64,000 nucleotides of DNA from Streptomyces sp. NRRL B-1347 (GTDB lineage Bacteria > Actinomycetota > Actinomycetes > Streptomycetales > Streptomycetaceae), in the NCBI RefSeq assembly GCF_000720325.1, contig NZ_JOJM01000008.1:62001-126000 (forward strand). Direction: 5' to 3'. Positions 15,614 through 24,593 of the stretch are shown here, piece after piece. A model generated the notes under the pieces. That model had not been told where the DNA came from. It did not search any database and saw only the letters and a program-made list of their open reading frames with translations. A program made the position numbers and the translations under genes. The stretch's first letter is position 1, and every line of letters starts with the position of its first letter.

Positions 15614-16793
15614 ATGCCCGCCGACAGCAAGCGCGAGGTAGGCCGCCGTATCGCGACCATCCGCCACGCGCGCCGGATGACCCAGACAGACCTCGCCCGC
15701 ACCGCGTACCTCTCGCTCGCCACGATCAAGGGCATCGAGCGGGGCGCCCGGGCCCCCAGCGACGACTCCCTCGAATCCATCGCGGCCGCCCTCGGCGTGG
15801 ACCCCGGGCGCCTCATCACCGGTGACACGATCACCCTCAGCCGCATCCGCACGGCCCTCCCCGCGATCTCCGCGTCCATCGCCGGATACGACATCCCCAT
15901 GGGCCGGCCCCGCCGTACGCTCGCCGAGCTGCACACCGCAGCCGACGAGGCCGTCAACTGGCGCCTCGCCGCGCAGTACACCCGCATCGCCAAGCACGCC
16001 CCCACGCTGCTCGACGACGCCCTCCGCTCCCTGCACCACACCACGGGCCACGACCAGCAGCACGCCGCCCGCTTACTCGTCGGCATCGCGCGCCACCGAC
16101 GCCGTCGCCTACAAGTACGGGCACCACGACCTCTCCGCGCGCCTCATCGAGCTCATGCGCTGGGCAGCACGTCGCTCCGAGGACCCGCTCGTCGAAGCCA
16201 GCACCGCCTACGTACGCACCGAGACGTTCTTCGCCGCTCGCGCCTACGCCCCCGGCCTGCTCGCCCTGGAGCAGGCCATCGACGCCAGTCCCTCACCCTC
16301 CAGCCCGGAGGAACAGGCCGTCCGCGGCGCGCTGCACATGCGCGCCGCGGTCATCGCCGGGCGTGCGCAGGACGCTGACGCCGCGGACACCCACTTCGAG
16401 GAGGCCCGGCGGATCGGAGACGCCGTACCCGAGGACCAGTACCAGGGCACCGCGTTCGGCCCCGACTCGGTACGCATCCACGAGGTGTCCGTGGCCGTCA
16501 GCCTCGGCAGCGACCACGTCGGCCGCGCCCTCGACGTGGCCAGCGAGTGGACCCCTCCCGACGACCTGCCGGCCGAGCGGCAGTCCAGCTTCTGGATCGA
16601 GCTCTCGCGCGCGCAGCTGTGGGCCGGGCTGACCGACGACGCGTGGGAGAGCTTGCAGGTCGCCCGCCTCGTTGCCCCACAGCACACCCGCGGGCCCCCG
16701 TGGGCCCGCGAGACAGCGGCCACGCTGCGGCGCCTTCGTCGCGCGGACGCCGAGGACCTGACGGCCTTCTCGGAGTGGATCGGCGCCGTCTAG
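15614..16793 (+). pseudogene. XRE-family regulator, frameshifted; contains a TTA codon
   Basis: Would encode a ~393-residue helix-turn-helix regulator. The N-terminal HTH (about residues 10-65, RMTQTDLARTAYLSLATIKGIERGAR) is in one frame up to about 16087, and the TPR-like C-terminal domain (from RATDAVAYKYG) is in another from 16089. Loss of one GC dinucleotide in the run at 16088-16093 explains the shift. A leucine TTA codon at 16073-16075 would make an intact gene bldA-dependent. Either a recent pseudogene or an assembly error. It precedes a chain of tiny ORFs that it may once have controlled. Confidence 0.75.
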
Positions 16794-16885
16794 AGCCCCG
16801 GACGGGGGACCGGAGGGGATACACGTTGTAGCCCTTGTGCCCCTTGTAGGCGCCCATCATCTGTCTGTCCACGGGGTTCAGGCAG

Positions 16886-17095
16886 ATGGGAGCAGGGATG
16901 GCCAGGGCTACAGCCGTCGGGCTGACCCGCGTCGAGGGACGGGCGAGTTCCGCTCGTCGGCACGGCCGGGCGTGCTGGTACTGCGGTGCCGTCAGCAGGC
17001 GCCTCGTGCCGGCCGGGCACGTCATGTTCCGGAGCAGCAGCCGCATGTGGCCCATCGTGCGCTGCGGCTGGTGCCTCGCGGGAGGTGTCGCGTGA
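16886..17095 (+). CDS. small putative zinc-ribbon protein
   Basis: 69 residues with two Cys pairs, CWYCG and RCGWC, spaced about 28 residues apart, consistent with one zinc ribbon. ATG 16898 (with GGGAGCAGGG upstream) is an equally good start. The stop overlaps the next gene's GTG (GTGA), so it heads a coupled chain of small genes. Function unknown. Confidence 0.55.
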   Translation: MGAGMARATAVGLTRVEGRASSARRHGRACWYCGAVSRRLVPAGHVMFRSSSRMWPIVRCGWCLAGGVA

Positions 17096-17490
17096 GAGCT
17101 GCTGTGAGAGCGCAACTGCCCTGGCTCCCGCCGATCGGCGTGGTCTGGCATGTCGAGGCAGGCGTCCACTTCGACGCTGTCCGCACGCCCCGCGCGCTCG
17201 GGCTGCGGACCATGGACACGCTGGGCGACGACTGCGGGGCCGTCATCTGCGACCCGTGGACACGGATCCACTACTTCCTCGTGCCCCCGCGGTCGACCGA
17301 TGGCTGGGTGCTGCCTCAGACCGTGGCGTGCGGACTGGCCACGTACATCGTCGTGCCGCCGTTGGGTGCTGCGGAGTCTGCCCTGCACTGGGCAGTGGAG
17401 CCGTCGAACACCCGCGTACACGCCGACGTGCGGCAACTGCTCAGCGCCGTACAGCGCGCCCTCCATGGCAAGCGGAGGGTGGGCTTGTGA
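17092..17490 (+). CDS. hypothetical protein in coupled small-gene chain
   Basis: 132 residues, GTG start overlapping the zinc-ribbon stop. Contains HVEAGVHFDAVRTPRALG, CGAVICDPWTRIHYFLVPP and a TYIVVPP element. The pattern is faintly like the N-terminal part of actinomycete bifunctional primase/polymerase-like proteins, but no catalytic residues can be assigned. No signal peptide or membrane helix. Confidence 0.55.
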   Translation: MRAAVRAQLPWLPPIGVVWHVEAGVHFDAVRTPRALGLRTMDTLGDDCGAVICDPWTRIHYFLVPPRSTDGWVLPQTVACGLATYIVVPPLGAAESALHWAVEPSNTRVHADVRQLLSAVQRALHGKRRVGL

Positions 17491-17717
17491 TGACCGCCAC
17501 CGATCCCGAAGGCGGCGAGGACGACTACGAGTTCCCGGACCCGTACGGGGCCTACCGCGAGCACCTCGACGCCTGTCCCCTCGTCCACACCGGCCTCCTC
17601 GCCAACTGCGTCGAGGGCGCCCGCCTCGCCGCCGCCTGGCTGGAAGAGGACTGGCCCGGCTACGGGGCGGCCGGAACCACCCCACGCTTCTCCTGGGGGG
17701 AGCGAACTCATGCCTGA
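17490..17717 (+). CDS. hypothetical small acidic protein
   Basis: 75 residues, acidic N-terminus (EGGEDDYEFPDPYGAYREH). The ATG overlaps the previous stop; GTG 17487 is an in-frame alternative. Third member of the coupled chain. Not recognised. Confidence 0.5.
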   Translation: MTATDPEGGEDDYEFPDPYGAYREHLDACPLVHTGLLANCVEGARLAAAWLEEDWPGYGAAGTTPRFSWGERTHA

Positions 17718-17909
17718 CGTGACCCGAGGGCTACTCATGGCCGTGGTGCCTGCCCTCAGCCCCGGCGAAGGCGTCGACCCCAGCCCCGACGGGCGCCTGC
17801 GCGCCCTGCCACACGGTCCGGGCCCGGGTCCTGGCCACGTACCTCGACTGGTACGACCACGGCATCGAGTGCCTGTACTTGCCCCCTCGGCCCCTGCAAC
17901 CCCGCCCCC
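17710..17909 (+). pseudogene. small CxxC protein, frameshifted remnant
   Basis: Starts at ATG 17710, overlapping the previous gene, and reads MPDVTRGLLMAVVPALSPGE before turning into low-quality sequence. From about 17798 the next frame encodes CAPCHTVRARVLATYLDWYD, clearly coding-like, with no start of its own. Removing one C near 17796-17797 joins the two. After the shift the frame runs without a stop into the antisense phosphatase gene, so the 3' end is also lost or altered. The end coordinate is arbitrary. Confidence 0.5.
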
Positions 17910-19172
17910 CTACGGCTCCCTGCGTGCTGCGGGGTTCGAGGGCCGGGCAGGGGGCGAGAGGGCGACCATGCTGGTCGGCTGGCACAGGGCGAGCGCGATG
18001 TCGTCGGCCGGTGCGCGGCCCGTGTGCGTGGCCACCATGGCGTACAGCGTGTCGAGCGCGTCGGAGGGGGAGAGCACGGCCAGTGCGTCACCAACCCGTT
18101 CGAGGAGCGGAAAGTCGGCGCCGTTCGCATCGCGTGCCTCGCTCAGGCCGTCGGTGTAGAACAGCAGCCGGTCCCGCCCCGTGAGGTAGAAGCGGTACAG
18201 CCGCGGCTTCGGATGCAGGCCCAACGGGGGTGCCGGCTCAAGTGGTTCCAGCAACCTGACCTGCTTGCCTGCCCGTACGGGCGCGGGGTGCCCGCAGTTG
18301 ACGATGCGGACCTCGCCCGGGGCGAACTCGGCGAGTACGGCGGTGACGAAGTCCTCCGCCCCCAGTTCCGGGGCGAGCCTGGCGTCCAGGGCCGTCGCCA
18401 GGTCGGCGAGGTCGGGGGTGAGATAGGCAAGGTCCTTGAAGGCCCCGATGGTCACCGCGGTGGCCCGCAGGGCGTCCAGGTCGTGGCCGCGTACGTCCCC
18501 GATGAGCAGGCGCACTCCGTACGGGGTGTGGGCGACGTCGTACAGATCCCCGCACACCGAAGCCCCCTGCACGGCACAGCGGTGCCGGGCGCACACCTCG
18601 ATGCCGCCGAACTCCACCGAGATCGGCCGCAGGATCGCGTTCTGGGATGCCTGCGCGACATCGGTGGCCCGGGCCAGTGCGGCCGCGTCGGCCGTGTGCC
18701 GGGCGGCGTCGCGGACGGACAGCGCGCCTCCGACCAGCAGGACGAGGAACTCGATTCCGAAACCCGGAGTCATCGTGAGGCCCCTCGCGGCGCCCGCCCC
18801 GAGAGCGAGCAACAGCGCCAGGGCCGCCACCGCTGCGGTGCGCCGCGCGTCCAGGCGGGCGGAGGCCAGCACAGGACCTATGACCAGTACGGCGACTCCC
18901 AGGTGCCAACTGCCGAGACCGCTGCAGATGGCGAGCAGGCCACTCACCCCCAGCGCGAGCCCCGGTCGTCCCCGGCTGCGCCAGTTCCGCGTGCTCGTCT
19001 TGAGCCACCTCCGCCCGACTGCCCTGACGGCCATGCGCGCCCCCGGCCTCTCCCCGCGCCTGGTGAGTCCGCGCCAGAGGACGGCCACTCTGGTCCAATA
19101 TGCCGGTGGCCAGGGCCGGTTGACCGGAGCGGACCGAGGGTTGACCAGTCGTTTTCGTCGTGGTGCGGTCAT
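17910..19172 (-). CDS. membrane-anchored SpoIIE/PP2C-type serine phosphatase
   Basis: 420-residue protein starting at ATG 19172. Residues ~70-165 form three or four hydrophobic segments. Residues ~195-400 are a PP2C/SpoIIE domain with the metal-binding acidic motifs: CGDLYD, GDVRGHDLDA, NCGHPAP, FYTDGLSEARD and ADDIALAL. In Streptomyces such proteins dephosphorylate anti-anti-sigma factors or act as sensors with RsbW-type kinases; no partner is encoded nearby. The 3' end is convergent with the frameshifted small gene. Confidence 0.87.
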   Translation of the reverse strand: MTAPRRKRLVNPRSAPVNRPWPPAYWTRVAVLWRGLTRRGERPGARMAVRAVGRRWLKTSTRNWRSRGRPGLALGVSGLLAICSGLGSWHLGVAVLVIGPVLASARLDARRTAAVAALALLLALGAGAARGLTMTPGFGIEFLVLLVGGALSVRDAARHTADAAALARATDVAQASQNAILRPISVEFGGIEVCARHRCAVQGASVCGDLYDVAHTPYGVRLLIGDVRGHDLDALRATAVTIGAFKDLAYLTPDLADLATALDARLAPELGAEDFVTAVLAEFAPGEVRIVNCGHPAPVRAGKQVRLLEPLEPAPPLGLHPKPRLYRFYLTGRDRLLFYTDGLSEARDANGADFPLLERVGDALAVLSPSDALDTLYAMVATHTGRAPADDIALALCQPTSMVALSPPARPSNPAARREP

Positions 19173-19261
19173 GGGAGCGCCTTGCTCGAATAGGCGGGCC
19201 TCTCGTGGCATGCACGGCCCGGGGACGGAGCCGGGCAACGGTCTCGGGAGAGGGTGCCGTG

Positions 19262-19294
19262 GCGCAGCGCGCCGCGCCCGCGCACGCGCTGCGC
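19262..19294 (-). terminator. hairpin downstream of the delta-60 gene
   Basis: Arms GCGCAGCGCG (19262-19271) and CGCGCTGCGC (19285-19294), 10 bp, 13-nt loop. Lies between the two minus-strand genes, about 95 bp after the delta-60 stop. No T-run. Confidence 0.5.
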
Positions 19295-19388
19295 GAGAGC
19301 ACCTCCCGCGGCGCCCGGGTACGGACAAGGGACGGCGGTGGTCCGGTATCGCCGCCCCGGATCACCGCCGCCGTCCTCTGTGGCCGCC

Positions 19389-20750
19389 CTAGCCCTGGAG
19401 CTTGGCCAGGGCGAAGTCGAGCCCGGTGCTGCTCGATGTCGCGCCGCCGGCGATGACGATGTCATCGCTGCCGGTCAGTGCGAGGCCACGAGCGACATCG
19501 GCCCCGCCGGAGAAGTCGACGGTGGCGATGCCGTCCCCGCTGAAGCCGGTGTCCAGGCTGCCGTCGGAGTTGTAGCGGACGACGAGGGCGTCGCCGTCGA
19601 CGGGGTCGACGGGGAACACGACGGTTTCGCCGGCCAGTCCGGCAACGACGATCTTGCCGTCGCCGTCCACGGCGACGGCGCGTGCCTCGTCGGCGCTCAG
19701 GGCGTTCACGTCCGTGGTGACCTTGCCGTCTCCGCTGAAGCCGGTGTCCAGGCTGCCATCGGCGTTGTGGCGGACCACGCCGACCTTGATGGGGCCGGTG
19801 ATGCCGAACGGCTCGGGGGCGTCGACCGCGCCCGCGAGCACGTAGTCCCCGCCGGGCGCCTGGGTGAAGCCGAACGCGAGGTCGGAGAGCCCGTTGAAGT
19901 CGGTGGTCACGATGCCGTCGCCGCTGAAGCCGGTGTCCAGGGTGCCGTCCGAGTTGTACCGGACCAGCAGGAAGTCACTGTTGGCGGTGCCGGCCGCGAT
20001 CAGCTTCCCGCTGGACAGCTCCTCCAGCGCGAAGAGGTGGTCGCCGGTGCCGAAGTCGGTGGTCACGACGCCGTCGCCGCCGCCGAAGCCGGTGTCCAGG
20101 GTGCCGTCCGCGTTGTAGCGGGCGATGAAGGAGTCGTTCCCGGCCGCCCCGGCCGCGAGGATCTTGCCGCCGCTCGTCAGGCTCAGGCCGCGGATACCGT
20201 CACCGAGCCCGCCGGTCAGGTCGGTGGTGACCTTGCCGTCGCCGCCGAAGGAGGTGTCGAGGGTGCCGTCCGCGTTGTACTTGGCCAGCGCCAGGTCGGC
20301 GATCTGCTCCCCTCCGGTGAACCCGCCCACCAGGATCTTCCCGTTGCCGGCCTCGATGACCGACCGGGCCATCGACAGGGTGTCGCCGAAGCCGGTGGCG
20401 ACCTTGCCGTCGCCGCTGAAGGTGGTGTCCAGCGCTCCGCTGGAGGTGTACTTGGCGACACCGAAAGTGCCCGGACCGACGCCGGGGGTGCCGAAACCCC
20501 GTCGCCCGGCGACGAACAGGGACCCGTTGGACGTACGCAGCAGGTCGTTGCCGATCTCCGGCTCCGACGGGGTGGCGCCGAAGTCGGTGGTGACCTTGCC
20601 GCTGTTGCCGAAGCCGGTGTCCAGGTCACCGGGCGCGGCCGCCGCGCTGGGCGCGAGGGCCGCTATCAGGCCCACGGCCAGTGCGGACACGGCTGCCACG
20701 TGGGTCCTCCACGTCGGGAGGTTCTGGAAGAGCGGGAATCGTCTGGTCAT
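19389..20750 (-). CDS. secreted delta-60-repeat (beta-propeller-like) protein
   Basis: 453 residues. A Sec signal (arginines, then AVSALAVGLIAALAPSAAAA) precedes seven repeats of about 55-60 residues, each ending in LDTGFSGDGKVTTDF-like motifs, the delta-60 (DUF5122) repeat. These probably fold as a beta-propeller outside the cell; binding partner unknown. GAGGAG precedes ATG 20750. The repeats span essentially the whole mature chain. Confidence 0.85.
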   Translation of the reverse strand: MTRRFPLFQNLPTWRTHVAAVSALAVGLIAALAPSAAAAPGDLDTGFGNSGKVTTDFGATPSEPEIGNDLLRTSNGSLFVAGRRGFGTPGVGPGTFGVAKYTSSGALDTTFSGDGKVATGFGDTLSMARSVIEAGNGKILVGGFTGGEQIADLALAKYNADGTLDTSFGGDGKVTTDLTGGLGDGIRGLSLTSGGKILAAGAAGNDSFIARYNADGTLDTGFGGGDGVVTTDFGTGDHLFALEELSSGKLIAAGTANSDFLLVRYNSDGTLDTGFSGDGIVTTDFNGLSDLAFGFTQAPGGDYVLAGAVDAPEPFGITGPIKVGVVRHNADGSLDTGFSGDGKVTTDVNALSADEARAVAVDGDGKIVVAGLAGETVVFPVDPVDGDALVVRYNSDGSLDTGFSGDGIATVDFSGGADVARGLALTGSDDIVIAGGATSSSTGLDFALAKLQG

Positions 20751-21101
20751 GAGAAGGACTCCTCACGTTTGCCGAGGCGGTATGCCCCCGGTACGGCGGG
20801 CACCATTCCGCGCCCTTCGCCCACGCACAACCGGCGCACCGGTGGCGCTTGGACGGGTGCCAGGGCGCGCTGACCGTTAGCCGGAGTGTGTTGATGACGA
20901 CGCTCCGTAGTGCGCGCCGTGTGCTCGCCGACCCTGCCGGTCGCGGACGGAGGCGAACTGGTCGTCACGCACCCCGAAGTGAACAGGGGTGACCAGGCGA
21001 TGCCGTGTTTCTGTCCGCATGGCCGGTGTCCCGCCACAGAGAGGTCCGCCGGAGCAGACTCAGCCGGGCCGGGTCAGGTAGGAAGCCAAGGGAGGGGTCC
21101 C
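20751..21101. other. divergent intergenic region, 351 bp
   Basis: Separates the minus-strand delta-60 gene from the plus-strand ATPase. It must hold both promoters, but I see no convincing -35/-10 pair or inverted repeat. No gene supported. Confidence 0.45.
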
Positions 21102-23294
21102 GTGTCACACGGCGTGCCGGGAGAGACGGAGATGAGCGAGTGGTCGGGGAACCTGCCGTCGGAGACTCGCAGTTTCATCGGACGGCAGGACGAACTCGCG
21201 CGGCTCGACGTCATGTTGCGTCCGGATGACGGGCCGGCCGAGGGCGGCGAGGGACCCAGGGACCGGAACGGCGGGCGCCGCCTTGTGACTCTCCTGGGGC
21301 CTGGTGGGATCGGCAAGACACGTCTCGCGGTGGAGGCCGCGCGCTGGATGCGGCCCGCCTACCCGGACGGTGTGTGGCTGGTGGAGCTCTCCTGCCTGCA
21401 CGACAGCGGTCTGATCGGACCCAACACGCTGGGTCTTGCGGCGATGGAGGCGCTGCGGGTGGCCGACCAGACGACGCGCCCGGCGACGGAGGCGCTGGCC
21501 GAGTGGCTCGCGGACAAGCGACTGCTGCTGGTACTGGACTCATGCGAACACCTGCTGGAGGACTGCGCGGCCTTCATCGACGAGTTGCGGCTCGCTCCGC
21601 ACGTGAACATCCTGGCCACCAGTCGCCGACGGCTCGGGCTGCCCGGGGAGCAGTGTCTGGAGGTCGAGCCGCTGCCGGTGGACGAGTCGGGTACCGCGGC
21701 TCGGGAGGACGCGGTGACCCTGTTCGCAGAGCGGGCGACCGCCGTGCGCTCCGGCTTCGTACTCGACGAGGCCACCCGGCCGGTCGCGGTCTCCGTCTGC
21801 CGGTACCTGGACGGCATTCCGCTGGCCGTCGAACTGGCCGCGGCGCGGCTGTCCACCCTGTCGCTCGCCGAACTCGACGACCACCTCGGGACGCGGACGG
21901 ACCACCGACTGGCCCTGCTGGCCTCGGACGACGGCACCGTGGATCCGTCGCGCCACCGGGCCCTGCGCACCACCATCGGCTGGAGCCACGAGCTGTGCGC
22001 TCCGCTGGAGCGGCTGCTGTGGGCCCGGCTCGCGGTGTTCACCGGCGGCTTCGACGTCGAGGCCGCCCAGGAAGTGTGTGCCGGGGGACCGTTGGCGGCC
22101 GGACGGGTGCCCGCGCTCCTTGACGAGCTCGTCGCCCAGTCCATCGTGCGACGCGACCAGCGCACCGGCACGGCCCGTTTGCGGATGCTCGACACGGTGC
22201 GCGAGTACGGCGCGGACTGGCTGGGGGAGTTGGGCGAGGAGGACGCCGTGCGGTTGCGCCACCGCGAGTACTACCGACGCCTGGCCCGCGACGGCTGCGC
22301 CGAGTGGAACACCGGCCGCCAGGTGCAGTGGAGCGCACGCGTGCTGACCGACCACGCCAACCTGCGCGCCGCGGTGGACTGGTCCCTCGACCGCCCCGAC
22401 CCGCGGGCCGCCCTGGAGTTCGCGGGCACCGCGGGCTTCCTGTGGCGGCACTGCGGCCATGTGCGCGATGCGAACCACTGCCTCGACCGGGTGCTCGCCG
22501 CCGATCCGCCTCCAGGGCCCGATCTCCTCCGGGCCCTGTGGACACGTGGCGCCGGAGCGATCATGCAGGGCGACGTGGACACCGCCGGCGATTACGGGCG
22601 GCGGTTCACCGACGTGGCACGGCAGCAGGCGGACCCGGTCGCCCTCTCCGTCTCCGCCTACCTCACGGGCAGCCAGCTCGCCCTGAGCGGTCGGTCGGCC
22701 GAGGCGGTCGGCCTCATGTCCGGTGCCACCCGCCTCCCCGTCCGGGACGACTGGCTCGGTTCGGCACAGATTCAGACGATCGGTGCCCTGGCGTACGCGC
22801 ACCTGATGAGCGGCGATCACGAAGCGGCCCGCGCGGTGTCCGAAGAGGTCCGCGCCGAGTGCGCCCGGCGCGGCGAGCACTGGACGCGCTCGACCTCCGA
22901 CGTGATCGTGGCGAAGCTGGACCTCGCCCGCGGTGACACCGCCTCGGGGGCCCGCAACGCCACCCGGGCTGTTGCCGCGCACTGGCTGCTGCACAACGCC
23001 AGCATCGTCGCGGCCTTGGCCATCGACACCCTGGCATCAGCCACGGTCGCCCTGGGCGAAGCTCACCGGGCGGCCGAACTCCTCGGCATCGCCCAGCGCT
23101 TGTGGCACCGTGCCGGCGGCCGCGTCCAACTCAACTCCCCGGACCTGATCGCCCCCCGCCAAGCCTGTGAACGCGCCATCCGCGACGAGATCGGCGACCC
23201 TGCCTACGAGCACAGCTACGAGGCGGGCCGCTCCATGTCGTACGAACAGGGAATGAGCTACGCGACGGACACCACGCCCCGGGCATCCAGCTGA
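21102..23294 (+). CDS. NB-ARC/AfsR-like P-loop ATPase without DNA-binding domain
   Basis: 730-residue STAND-type ATPase. GTG 21102 is chosen because AAGGGAGGGG precedes it; ATG 21132 is the alternative. Visible: SFIGRQDEL, Walker A GPGGIGKT (66-73), Walker B LLLVLDSCEH, sensor TSRRRLGLPGEQ, GIPLAVELAAAR, then a helical TPR-like C-terminal half ending SYEQGMSYA. Relatives in Streptomyces carry an N-terminal BTAD/SARP or C-terminal LuxR HTH; neither is present. It therefore probably acts through a partner protein. Confidence 0.83.
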   Translation: MSHGVPGETEMSEWSGNLPSETRSFIGRQDELARLDVMLRPDDGPAEGGEGPRDRNGGRRLVTLLGPGGIGKTRLAVEAARWMRPAYPDGVWLVELSCLHDSGLIGPNTLGLAAMEALRVADQTTRPATEALAEWLADKRLLLVLDSCEHLLEDCAAFIDELRLAPHVNILATSRRRLGLPGEQCLEVEPLPVDESGTAAREDAVTLFAERATAVRSGFVLDEATRPVAVSVCRYLDGIPLAVELAAARLSTLSLAELDDHLGTRTDHRLALLASDDGTVDPSRHRALRTTIGWSHELCAPLERLLWARLAVFTGGFDVEAAQEVCAGGPLAAGRVPALLDELVAQSIVRRDQRTGTARLRMLDTVREYGADWLGELGEEDAVRLRHREYYRRLARDGCAEWNTGRQVQWSARVLTDHANLRAAVDWSLDRPDPRAALEFAGTAGFLWRHCGHVRDANHCLDRVLAADPPPGPDLLRALWTRGAGAIMQGDVDTAGDYGRRFTDVARQQADPVALSVSAYLTGSQLALSGRSAEAVGLMSGATRLPVRDDWLGSAQIQTIGALAYAHLMSGDHEAARAVSEEVRAECARRGEHWTRSTSDVIVAKLDLARGDTASGARNATRAVAAHWLLHNASIVAALAIDTLASATVALGEAHRAAELLGIAQRLWHRAGGRVQLNSPDLIAPRQACERAIRDEIGDPAYEHSYEAGRSMSYEQGMSYATDTTPRASS

Positions 23295-23330
23295 GCCCGC
23301 CCCCGGCTCACTCCACCCGCTCACGCAAAC

Positions 23331-23355
23331 GGCCCCGGACGCGAAGTCCGAGGCC
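23331..23355. terminator. bidirectional hairpin between ATPase and tRNA
   Basis: GGCC-C-CGGAC (23331-23340) pairs with GTCCG-A-GGCC (23346-23355), with one internal mismatch and a 5-nt loop. It serves the convergent ATPase gene and tRNA. Confidence 0.55.
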
Positions 23356-23405
23356 GATCAGGCCCCCTCCCTGGGGGAGAAACCCCGGGTCAGAGCGGCA
23401 ATGCA

Positions 23406-23481
23406 TGGTGCCCCCGGCAGGATTCGAACCTGCGACACCCGCTTTAGGAGAGCGGTGCTCTATCCCCTGAGCTACGAAGGC
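23406..23481 (-). tRNA. tRNA-Arg (anticodon CCT)
   Basis: Cloverleaf read on the minus strand: a 7-bp acceptor stem with two G-U pairs, the anticodon loop CTCCTAA giving CCT (reads AGG), the T-loop GGTTCGAATCC, discriminator A and an encoded CCA (23406-23408). Its first ten bases overlap the 3' end of the LysR gene on the same strand. Confidence 0.95.
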
Positions 23482-24464
23482 GTGCCGTCCGTGAGGGCGG
23501 CTTCGGACAGGGTATCCGATGGGGGCCCGGGGGCGCCCTGGGGTTGGGGCGGGGTGCGGAGGACGGTGACCAGGGCGGCCAGGGCGGGGAGCGGGTCGGC
23601 TGTGGTGCGGTGGACGGCGACGACGCGGCGCAGCGGGGGGTCCGCGAGGGGGACGACGTCCACCTGGGAGGGGCGGAGCCGGAGCATCAGGGGTGTGACG
23701 GGGGTGACGCCGATGCCCGCCTCCACCAGGGCGAGGGTCGCCGCCGTGTCGGTGACCTCGTGCTGGACCCGGGGCTCCACGCCGGCGCGGCGGCAGGCCG
23801 TGCGGACGGCCCGGCCGTAGTGGCTGTGCGGGGAGGGGAGGATCCAGGGGAGGGGCTGGGTGGCCCGCAGGGGGAGCGGGGCCGGGCCCTCCCCGGGCGC
23901 ACCGGCACGCGTGGCGGGGAGCAGGCCCGGCGGGGTCGCCAGGGCGAAGCGTTCCGTGTGCAGGGGCAGCAGCCGCAGGGTCGGGTCGCGGGGGATCGGG
24001 TCGTCCGGGTAGTCCAGGCCGAGGGCCAGGTCCACCGCCGACGAGGCCACCGCGTCGTAGACGGCGTCCACGTCCGGCATCTCCCGGGTCTGGATCTCCA
24101 GGCCGGGGTGCGCCTCGCGGGCCCGGCGCAGGGCCTGGGGCAGCAGTTCGGCGGCGGCCGTGGCGAAGAGGGCGACGCGCAGCACCCCGGTGATCTCCGA
24201 GCGGGTGCGCTCCAGGGCCGCGAGGGCGTCCGCCTCGGTGGCGAGGATGCGCTCCGCGTGGCGGGCGAGGGTGCGGCCCGCCTCGGTCAGCTCGACCCGG
24301 CGGCCGGTCCTGCGGAGGAGCCCGTGCCCGGTCGCCCGCTCCAGGGCCGCCAGCTGCTGCGACACCCCGCCGGGCGTGTAGCCGAGGGCCGCCGCCACCG
24401 CCGTGACCGTGCCGCGTCTGCTCAGCTCCACCAGGGAGCGCAGCTGCGCGCTCGTCCAGTTCAT
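23472..24464 (-). CDS. LysR-family transcriptional regulator
   Basis: 330 residues. N-terminal winged HTH (about 1-60: SLVELSRRGTVTAVAAALGY, then SQQLAALERATG) and a periplasmic-binding-protein-like effector domain (about 90-300). It diverges from the FAD oxidase - HglS - ALDH7 genes and is very likely their regulator. The TAG stop lies inside the 5' acceptor stem of tRNA-Arg, so the tRNA may be processed from a read-through transcript. Confidence 0.88.
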   Translation of the reverse strand: MNWTSAQLRSLVELSRRGTVTAVAAALGYTPGGVSQQLAALERATGHGLLRRTGRRVELTEAGRTLARHAERILATEADALAALERTRSEITGVLRVALFATAAAELLPQALRRAREAHPGLEIQTREMPDVDAVYDAVASSAVDLALGLDYPDDPIPRDPTLRLLPLHTERFALATPPGLLPATRAGAPGEGPAPLPLRATQPLPWILPSPHSHYGRAVRTACRRAGVEPRVQHEVTDTAATLALVEAGIGVTPVTPLMLRLRPSQVDVVPLADPPLRRVVAVHRTTADPLPALAALVTVLRTPPQPQGAPGPPSDTLSEAALTDGTPS

Positions 24465-24512
24465 GCGGTGACCCTAGGGCGACCCTATAGATGACGTAAA
24501 CGGTCGTACGTA

Positions 24513-24540
24513 CGGACTGTTGATGGACCTCAACTGTCCG
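24513..24540. promoter_or_regulatory. inverted repeat operator candidate between lysR and the FAD oxidase
   Basis: CGGACTGTTGA (24513-24523) and TCAACTGTCCG (24530-24540) match as an inverted repeat at 10 of 11 positions with a 6-bp centre. It lies in the divergent promoter region, where a LysR regulator is expected to bind. Confidence 0.6.
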
Positions 24541-24593
24541 TGTGCGTCACGATGGCAACCCCGGACACTGCGCGGCGGAAGGGGTTGGTCCCT

